Positions 32,101-37,533 of a DNA stretch of 37,533 nt are shown here, in pieces. The stretch is from Amycolatopsis keratiniphila subsp. keratiniphila. Its GTDB lineage: Bacteria; Actinomycetota; Actinomycetes; Mycobacteriales; Pseudonocardiaceae. The translations under genes and the position numbers were made by a program. The first letter of the stretch is position 1; each line of letters starts with the position of its first letter. The notes under the pieces are model-generated. The model did no database searches. It was not told where the DNA came from and was given only the letters and a program-made list of their open reading frames with translations. The DNA is taken from contig NZ_LQMT02000049.1 of the NCBI RefSeq assembly GCF_001620365.2, positions 1 to 37,533 on the forward strand, written 5' to 3'.

Positions 32101-33162
32101 GTGACTGAGGAAACGCCGACCAAGACACGTTCGATGGTCGACTGGTCCCTGGCCGCCTCGACGGGCGCCCTCCTGGTGCGTGGCGGTCCGGTGGTCGACC
32201 GCGAAGAGGCCGAAAAAGCCGTCGCCGAGCTACGTGACCTGACGAGCGAGGCCGAGGGGCACGTCCGCGAGCTGACCGGGCTCGGCCTCGACCTGCCGCT
32301 GCTGCCCGCCGAAGTCGTCGACAGGCCCGGCTGGGTCCGTTCGGCCGCGGCGGGCCTCGACGCGCTCACCGGTCGCGCGCTGCCGGAAGCGCAGGGCGGC
32401 CCGCTGGCGCCCGTGCTGGCCGGTGGCGCCGGTGTGCAGACCGGGCTGGTGCTCGCCTTCCTGGCTTCCCGCGTGCTCGGCCAGTACGACCCGTTCGGTG
32501 GGCCGGATCGCGCCGGGCAGCTGGTGCTCGTCGCGCCGAACGTGGTCGCCGCGCAGCGCGCGATGGACGTGCCGGGGCACGATTTCCGGCTGTGGGTCTG
32601 CCTGCACGAATGCACCCACCGGTTGCAGTTCACCGCGGTCACCTGGCTGCGCGACTACTTCGCCGACGAGGTCGAGCGCCTGATCGGCGGGCTCGCCGGC
32701 CGGGACGCGGACGGGCTGAGCGATCTGGTCGGCCGCCTGCCGGACACCATCAAGCAGATCGGCAAGGGCAAGGCGGGCGGCGCCGGCCTCGCCGAACTCC
32801 TGCAGTCGCCGAGCGAACGCGCGGTGTTCGACCGGCTGCTGGCCCTTTCCACGCTGCTGGAGGGGCACGCCGACTTCGTGATGGACGCCGTCGGGCCGCG
32901 GGTGGTGCCGAGCGTCGAGCTGATCCGTGCGCGGTTCACCGCCCGGCGCAAGGGCGGCGGCCTGATCGACCGCGTGCTGCGCAGCCTGCTCGGCGTGGAC
33001 GCGAAGCTGCGCCAGTACGAACAGGGCGCGAAGTTCACCAAGCACGTCGTCGACGCCGTCGGCATGGACGGCTTCAACGCCGTGTGGACGTCGCCGAACA
33101 CGCTGCCGACCAGGGCCGAGATCAGCGATCCGGCGGCCTGGGTGCGGCGCCTGCACGGGTGA
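32101..33162 (+). CDS. Zinc-dependent metalloprotease-like protein (F420-associated zincin)
   Basis: 353 residues. GTG 32101. It matches the zincin_2 family, annotated in actinobacteria as coenzyme F420 biosynthesis-associated protein. The zinc motif HECTH is at residues 169-173, with a probable third ligand in LLEGHADFVMDAVG (the EGHADF box). The N-terminus DWSLAASTGALLVRGGP is typical. No signal peptide, so cytosolic. Its true substrate is unknown, and the F420 link in the family name rests on phylogenetic co-occurrence. Its stop overlaps the tilS start (GTGA). Confidence 0.88.
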   Translation: MTEETPTKTRSMVDWSLAASTGALLVRGGPVVDREEAEKAVAELRDLTSEAEGHVRELTGLGLDLPLLPAEVVDRPGWVRSAAAGLDALTGRALPEAQGGPLAPVLAGGAGVQTGLVLAFLASRVLGQYDPFGGPDRAGQLVLVAPNVVAAQRAMDVPGHDFRLWVCLHECTHRLQFTAVTWLRDYFADEVERLIGGLAGRDADGLSDLVGRLPDTIKQIGKGKAGGAGLAELLQSPSERAVFDRLLALSTLLEGHADFVMDAVGPRVVPSVELIRARFTARRKGGGLIDRVLRSLLGVDAKLRQYEQGAKFTKHVVDAVGMDGFNAVWTSPNTLPTRAEISDPAAWVRRLHG

Positions 33163-34133
33163 GCGGACCGGATCCCGCGATCGCGGCCGTGCGGACGGCC
33201 GTGCGGGAGTTCCTCGCGTCGGCGAGCCCGCGCGACGAGGTGTACGTCGCGGTCTCGGGCGGCGCGGACTCCCTGGCCCTGACCGAAGCGGCCGCGTTCA
33301 CCGGCGGCCGAGCGGGGCTGAAGGTGCGGGCGCTCGTCGTCGACCACGGCCTCCAGGACGGTTCCGCCGAAACCGCCGCCCGGGCCGCGGACACGGCACG
33401 AGAGCTGGGCGCCGACACCGCCGAAGTGCTGAAGGTGCGCGTCGAGGGCGCGGGCGGCCCGGAAGCCGCGGCCCGCCGGGCCCGCTACGGCGCCTTGCGC
33501 TCGGCGCTGCCCGATGGGCACGGCCTCGTCCTGCTCGGCCACACCCTCGACGACCAGGCCGAAACGGTCCTGCTCGGCCTCGGCCGGGGTTCCGGGCCGC
33601 GTTCGCTGGCCGGGATGCGGCCGCTCGACCAGCCGTGGGGACGGCCGCTGCTCGGCGTCACCCGCGCCACCACCCGGCGGGCCTGCGCGGCGCTCGGCGT
33701 CGACCCGTGGCAGGACCCGCACAACGAGGACCCGCGGTTCACCCGTGTCCGGTTACGGACGGAAGTACTGCCCCTTCTGGAGGACGTGCTGTCCGGCGGT
33801 GTCGCGGCGTCGCTCGCCCGCACGGCGGCGCAACTGCGCGAGGACACCGAGGCGTTGGACACACTCGCCGGAGAGGTCCACCTGCGGGCTTTCACCGGCG
33901 AAGGACTCGACGTCGCGGTGCTCGCCACCGAGCCCCCCGCGTTGCGGCGACGCGTCCTCCGCAGGTGGCTGCTCGACTCCGGGGTCCGCGAACTCACCGA
34001 CGCCCATCTGCGTTCGGTCGACGCGCTGGTGGGGAACTGGCGGGGTCAGGGCGGGGTCTGGCTACCCGGTGACTTGGTGGCGAAGCGGGCGCATGGCAGG
34101 CTCTTGCTCGAAGCACCCCAGTCCACCACCTAG
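33159..34133 (+). CDS. tilS: tRNA(Ile)-lysidine synthase
   Basis: 324 residues. The GTG at 33159 overlaps the upstream stop. The N-type ATP pyrophosphatase motif SGGADS is at 33-38. VVDHGLQDGS, RRARYGAL, GHTLDDQAETVL and the DPHNEDPRFTR box follow, all features of TilS. The enzyme modifies C34 of the CAU tRNA-Ile with lysine so that it reads AUA. The C-terminal domain is short, as in other actinobacteria. It is followed after 13 bases by hpt, the conserved partner. Confidence 0.95.
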   Translation: MSGPDPAIAAVRTAVREFLASASPRDEVYVAVSGGADSLALTEAAAFTGGRAGLKVRALVVDHGLQDGSAETAARAADTARELGADTAEVLKVRVEGAGGPEAAARRARYGALRSALPDGHGLVLLGHTLDDQAETVLLGLGRGSGPRSLAGMRPLDQPWGRPLLGVTRATTRRACAALGVDPWQDPHNEDPRFTRVRLRTEVLPLLEDVLSGGVAASLARTAAQLREDTEALDTLAGEVHLRAFTGEGLDVAVLATEPPALRRRVLRRWLLDSGVRELTDAHLRSVDALVGNWRGQGGVWLPGDLVAKRAHGRLLLEAPQSTT

Positions 34134-34146
34134 AGGGGAACGTCCC

Positions 34147-34710
34147 GTGTACGAAGGCGAGATCGCCTCCGTGCTCGTCACCGAGCAGCAGATCAACGAC
34201 AAGATCGCCGAGCTGGCCGCACAGGTCGCCGCGGACTACCCGGCCGACGGCCCCGGCTCCGGGCAGGGAGACCTCCTGCTCGTCGGCGTGCTCAAGGGCG
34301 CGGTGATGTTCATGACCGACTTCGCCAGGGCGCTCCCCCTTCCCTCCCAGCTCGAGTTCATGGCGGTCTCCTCCTACGGCTCGGCGACGTCGTCGTCCGG
34401 CGTGGTGCGGATCCTCAAGGACCTCGACCGCGACATCGCCGGCCGCGACGTGCTCATCGTCGAGGACATCGTCGACTCCGGGCTGACCCTGTCCTGGCTG
34501 CTGAAGAACCTCGCGAGCCGGAACCCGGCGTCGCTGGAGGTCGTCTCGCTCCTGCGCAAGCCGGAGGCGGTCAAGGTCGACGTACCGGTCAAGTACATCG
34601 GGTTCGACATCCCTAACGAATTCGTAGTCGGATACGGCCTGGACTACGCGGAGCGTTACCGGGACCTGCCCTACATCGGCACCCTGGATCCGCACGTTTA
34701 CACGTCCTGA
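34147..34710 (+). CDS. hpt: Hypoxanthine-guanine phosphoribosyltransferase
   Basis: 187 residues. GTG 34147 follows GAGGGGA. The PRPP-binding motif VLIVEDIVDSGLTLSWL, the flexible loop around SSYGSATSSSG and the purine-contact region KYIGFDIPNEFVVGYGLDYAERYRDLPYIG are all present. It salvages hypoxanthine and guanine to IMP and GMP. In most actinobacteria ftsH follows tilS-hpt; here a type VII substrate cassette comes next and ftsH is not within the window. Confidence 0.97.
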   Translation: MYEGEIASVLVTEQQINDKIAELAAQVAADYPADGPGSGQGDLLLVGVLKGAVMFMTDFARALPLPSQLEFMAVSSYGSATSSSGVVRILKDLDRDIAGRDVLIVEDIVDSGLTLSWLLKNLASRNPASLEVVSLLRKPEAVKVDVPVKYIGFDIPNEFVVGYGLDYAERYRDLPYIGTLDPHVYTS

Positions 34711-34854
34711 GAACGGCTTGCCCGTTCGCGGGGGAATGCGGAACCCTGAGCGCGGCGAACACGTCATAAGCTGCGATCAAGTGCGTTAACCTATGCGAAG
34801 ACCTTTGCCACGAAGCCGTCGTGGCCTGGCCCGGGGGAAACGGAGAGAGCTCAG

Positions 34855-35220
34855 ATGGGGAACAGCAGCCTGGCGGACGCGAACGCGTTCAAGAACGCCG
34901 CGGCTCAGGGGCAGGTCGGGATCGACCCGGACGCGGCCCAGACCGCACTGAACAAGATCCGCACCGGCAAGGACGCCGTCGAGGCGCTGCTCCACAGTGC
35001 CGGCGACCTCGGTCAGGCGCCGAAGCTGGGCAACAACCCGGTCGGCAACGCGATCGCGGCGAAGGTCGCGAACCGTGCCGATGGTGGCGGTGACTCCTAC
35101 ACCGCCGCCCTCCAGAACCTTTACCAGCAGTACGAGGCGGCCGAGTCCGGCATCGTCACCGCGATGGCCCGTTACCACGAGATCGACCAGGCCGCGGCCG
35201 AGCCGTTCCGGAACGTCTGA
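34855..35220 (+). CDS. PE-like type VII secretion substrate
   Basis: 121 residues, helical and Ala-rich. ATG 34855 follows GGAGAG. Two long helices can be drawn: about 20-55 and 78-112. Near the C-terminus lies Y107-x-x-x-D111 (YHEID), the Yxxx(D/E) secretion signal of ESX substrates. There is no signal peptide. It precedes a PPE-like protein and an EspG chaperone, the usual set of PE, PPE and chaperone. A classic N-terminal Pro-Glu is absent, so PE-like is by layout and signal. Confidence 0.7.
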   Translation: MGNSSLADANAFKNAAAQGQVGIDPDAAQTALNKIRTGKDAVEALLHSAGDLGQAPKLGNNPVGNAIAAKVANRADGGGDSYTAALQNLYQQYEAAESGIVTAMARYHEIDQAAAEPFRNV

Positions 35221-35237
35221 GGGGGAGTCAGAAAGCC

Positions 35238-36611
35238 ATGCCACCGAAGCACAGCGCCGACTCTTACGGCGAGAGCAACACCAGCGGCGCGCCGGTCCAG
35301 CTCGGCGACAACACGGAAGCCGCGAACATCGTGTCGTCCGCGCGCGGCCGTTCCGACGGGTTCGACATCGGCGCGGACCGCGCGATCACGAACCCGCCGA
35401 ACTGGGAGAGCGCCCCGAGCAGCCAGGACCTGTGGAACCAGGCCAACCTCGGCAACGACCCCAGCACCGCGACCGCGATCAGCCAGTCCTGGGGTTCGCA
35501 CGGCAGCAAGCTGAGCCAGGCGTCGAACGACCTCTACAACGCGATCTCCGAGCTGGGCTCCGCCTGGATCGGACAGGGCGCGGCGGCCGCGCAGGGTTCG
35601 CTGGTCGCCATCGCGAACTCGGGTTCGCAGGCCTCCGAGGCCGCGCACACGATGTCGGACCGGCTGCAGAAGCAGGCCGACGCCGCCACCAAGGTCAAGC
35701 TGATGCCGAAGCCGACCGACTACAGCCCCGAGAAGGCCATGGGCCAGGCGCTGGCGGCGGGCCCGGTCGGCATGATCACCGACCAGAAGCCCCTCGCCGA
35801 CCAGGACAAGGAAGTGCGGGCGGAGCAGGCCAGGTTCCTCGAGGCCTACACCAAGGAGATGAGCGAGGTCGACAGCTCGACCCCGAGCTTCGGCCCCGAA
35901 TCCCTCGGCATGAAGCCGACCGCGACGCACAACAGTGCCGGGTTCAGCGGAGTCGGCAACATCGGCGGCGGAGGCCTCAACTCCGGCGCCGTCTCCGGCA
36001 CCCCCGTCCTCGCCGGCACGCACGGCTACGGCGGCGCGCAGGGCAGCGGTGCGGCTCCGGTCCACGGTGGCCCGGACTCGGGCGTGTTCTCGCAGGCCGG
36101 CTACAACCCCGCCGCGAACGTCCCGGCCGCCGGTGTCGCGCCGGGTGCCGGCGTCGCTTCCGGCGCCGGTGCCCCGATGACCCCGCACGCCCCGGCGAGC
36201 GGCGGCAACGGGCTCGGCCAGGCCCTCACCGCGGCCGCGCTCGGCGGCGGCCTCGGCTACGCCGGTGCCAAGGCGCTCGGACAGGGCAACAAGTCCGGCT
36301 CCAAGGACACCGACAGCACCGACGCCGCGGCCACCGAAAAGGGCGGGCCCGCGCAGAGCGCCGCGTCCCAGGCCGTGCCGCAGCAGGGCATCGTGTCCTC
36401 CAGCGGCACCATCGGCGCCGGTGCCACCCCGCCGATGCACGGCATGGGCGGCGGCATGGGCATGGGCGCCCACGGTGCGCAGGCCGAGCAGGAGGAGGAG
36501 CACACGCACGCGTCGTTCCTCATCGAGCCGGACCCGGACGACGCTTTCGGCGCCAACGAGGCGACCCCGCCGCCGGTCATCGGCGCCTGGACCGAAGACG
36601 ACGAACGCTAG
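35238..36611 (+). CDS. PPE-like type VII secretion substrate with Gly/Ala-rich tail
   Basis: 457 residues. Residues about 40-205 are helical and resemble a PPE-type domain: NPPNWESAPSSQDLW, then SAWIGQGAAAAQGSL (a WxG-like turn), SEAAHTMSDRLQKQADAA. Residues 220-430 are Gly/Ala/Pro/Ser-rich and low in complexity (AGVAPGAGVASGAGAP, MGGGMGMGAHGAQ). The C-terminal 35 residues are acidic (HASFLIEPDPDDAFG, GAWTEDDER). The ATG at 35238 lies 17 bases after the PE-like stop. In the mycobacterial system such a protein pairs with the PE partner and is delivered to ESX by EspG, the gene that follows. The ESX machinery itself is not in the window. Confidence 0.7.
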   Translation: MPPKHSADSYGESNTSGAPVQLGDNTEAANIVSSARGRSDGFDIGADRAITNPPNWESAPSSQDLWNQANLGNDPSTATAISQSWGSHGSKLSQASNDLYNAISELGSAWIGQGAAAAQGSLVAIANSGSQASEAAHTMSDRLQKQADAATKVKLMPKPTDYSPEKAMGQALAAGPVGMITDQKPLADQDKEVRAEQARFLEAYTKEMSEVDSSTPSFGPESLGMKPTATHNSAGFSGVGNIGGGGLNSGAVSGTPVLAGTHGYGGAQGSGAAPVHGGPDSGVFSQAGYNPAANVPAAGVAPGAGVASGAGAPMTPHAPASGGNGLGQALTAAALGGGLGYAGAKALGQGNKSGSKDTDSTDAAATEKGGPAQSAASQAVPQQGIVSSSGTIGAGATPPMHGMGGGMGMGAHGAQAEQEEEHTHASFLIEPDPDDAFGANEATPPPVIGAWTEDDER

Positions 36612-36676
36612 AACGGTTTTCACCGGGCGCGCGGCCGATCCGGCCGCGCGCCCGCTGACTTGTTTGGGGGCCGAAG

Positions 36677-37471
36677 ATGGCGAACGGTGAGCTGCTCACG
36701 CCGGTCGAGCTGGACTTCCTGTGGGAGAGCGCGAACGCCGGAGAGCTGCCGTACCCGCTGCGGCTCCGCTCGCACGGGGCGACCATGGACGAGCGCGGGG
36801 CCCTGCGGACGCAGACGCTCCAGTCGCTGAACCAGCGCCGCCTCGCCGACGAGCGCGGACGTCCCGAGCCGCATATCGAGGACTACTTCGGTGTCCTCGC
36901 GCGGCCGGACCTGAGCCTGGACTGCGTCCAGCTCAACAACCCCAACACCGAACCGCTGCTCGCGGTCGCCTCCGTGCTCGGCGGCCAGGGCCTGCTGACG
37001 GTTCAGGACCCGCGCGGTTTCCACTTCCACCCCATCGCCCCGGACGGCCTCGCGAGCGCGATCGTCTCCCTCCTGCCGCCGGGGAGCCGCGGCACGGAGA
37101 AGTCGATCACCCTCCCGCTGGACGGGCTCGTCGGTGCTTCGGGGGCGGACTTCCTCCAGCGTCGCCAGCCGCAGATCGACGGCACGGCGACGTCCGACGA
37201 GGACCGAAAGGCCCTCTCGCGGCTTCAGGCCCAGCCGCGGCTTCGCGGTGGCCAGTTCGGCGCGAACGCGCGCAGCAAGCACGGCACGCGGAGCCGGTCT
37301 TCGGTGCTGAGCTGGTTCGACACGCAGTCCGGCCGGTACTTCACCCAGGCCACCCGCGGCGCCGACGGCCGGGACTGGATCACCATCGCGCCCGCCGATC
37401 CGGCGACGCTGCGGCACCGGCTCACGGAGATGCTGGGGAAGATCGCTTCCGAGGCTTCCCTCGCGCGCTGA
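36677..37471 (+). CDS. EspG-family ESX secretion chaperone
   Basis: 264 residues. ATG 36677 follows a GGGGG stretch. It matches the EspG layout well: N-terminal LLTPVELDFLWESANAGELPYPL, SHGATMDERGALR, a central region with LLAVASVLGGQG, and the C-terminal WFDTQSGRYFTQATRGADGRDWITIAPADPATLRHRL. EspG binds the tip of PPE proteins in the cytosol, keeps them soluble and guides them to their own ESX system. It follows the PE-like and PPE-like genes after 65 bases and is presumably specific for them. Compared with the two EspG-like genes at 7422-8964 it is much closer to the typical form. Confidence 0.85.
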   Translation: MANGELLTPVELDFLWESANAGELPYPLRLRSHGATMDERGALRTQTLQSLNQRRLADERGRPEPHIEDYFGVLARPDLSLDCVQLNNPNTEPLLAVASVLGGQGLLTVQDPRGFHFHPIAPDGLASAIVSLLPPGSRGTEKSITLPLDGLVGASGADFLQRRQPQIDGTATSDEDRKALSRLQAQPRLRGGQFGANARSKHGTRSRSSVLSWFDTQSGRYFTQATRGADGRDWITIAPADPATLRHRLTEMLGKIASEASLAR

Positions 37472-37496
37472 CCCGCCCCACTTCGCGCGCTATGAA

Positions 37497-37533
37497 CGGG
37501 ACGTTCCTTGCAAAATTTGCAAGGAACGTCCCG
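37497..37533. terminator. Palindrome after espG (runs to window end)
   Basis: 18-bp perfect arms around A at 37515, reaching the last base of the window. The core GTTCCTTGCAAAATTTGCAA is shared with the palindrome after topA. It may extend further outside the window. Confidence 0.75.

Overview
The window is high-GC actinobacterial DNA. It most resembles Amycolatopsis or a close relative in the Pseudonocardiaceae. The reasons are frequent GTG/TTG starts, the core order topA / MFS-dTMP kinase fusion / holB, the block ppa-dacB-zincin-tilS-hpt, EspG-type type VII secretion genes, and intergenic palindromes of the kind I associate with that genus. The genus is inferred from gene content, not from a search.

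Layout. 1-270: end of an IS3-like element, then a 21-bp-period inverted repeat locus (271-413). 500-1312: secreted serine protease (-). 1582-4479: topA (+), followed by a perfect 27-bp-arm palindrome. 4544-7294: tetR / VC0807-like membrane protein / secreted carboxylesterase operon (-) with a double operator. 7422-10846: two tandem EspG-like genes and two membrane proteins (+). 11002-14240: MFS transporter fused to a degenerate dTMP kinase domain, overlapping holB. 14241-14551: non-coding stretch with DnaA-box-like sites and two palindromes. 14552-16240: large surface protein (-). 16381-16454: tRNA-Thr(CGT). 16536-21852: divergent tetR and a five-gene, translationally coupled operon (LipR-like hydrolase, SDR, ferritin-like diiron protein, mini monooxygenase-like protein, Baeyer-Villiger monooxygenase). 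21925-24726: membrane-anchored PstS-like protein, GreA-like factor, tetR. 24824-26672: zinc carboxypeptidase and gamma-carbonic anhydrase. 26706-27547: ribosomal protein L11 paralogue with an overlapping CGNR-like zinc-finger gene. 27548-28927: ZTP riboswitch and glyA. 28928-29325: non-coding, with a 199-bp MITE-like element and a second copy of the 21-bp repeat locus. 29326-34710: ppa (-), then dacB, zincin, tilS and hpt (+). 34855-37471: PE-like, PPE-like and EspG genes.

The most striking unit is at 26669-27547. A divergent uL11 paralogue has lost the conserved prolines that thiostrepton contacts in the normal protein. It lies behind a promoter with a 19-bp spacer filled by a perfect dyad, the hallmark of MerR-family activation, and is predicted to be leaderless. 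It overlaps a small CGNR-like zinc-finger gene. This looks like an inducible ribosome-remodelling or antibiotic-response module; that role is an inference. Other points of interest are the dTMP kinase domain without a P-loop, the mini monooxygenase-like protein coupled to its full-length relative, and the orphan type VII substrate and chaperone cassettes.
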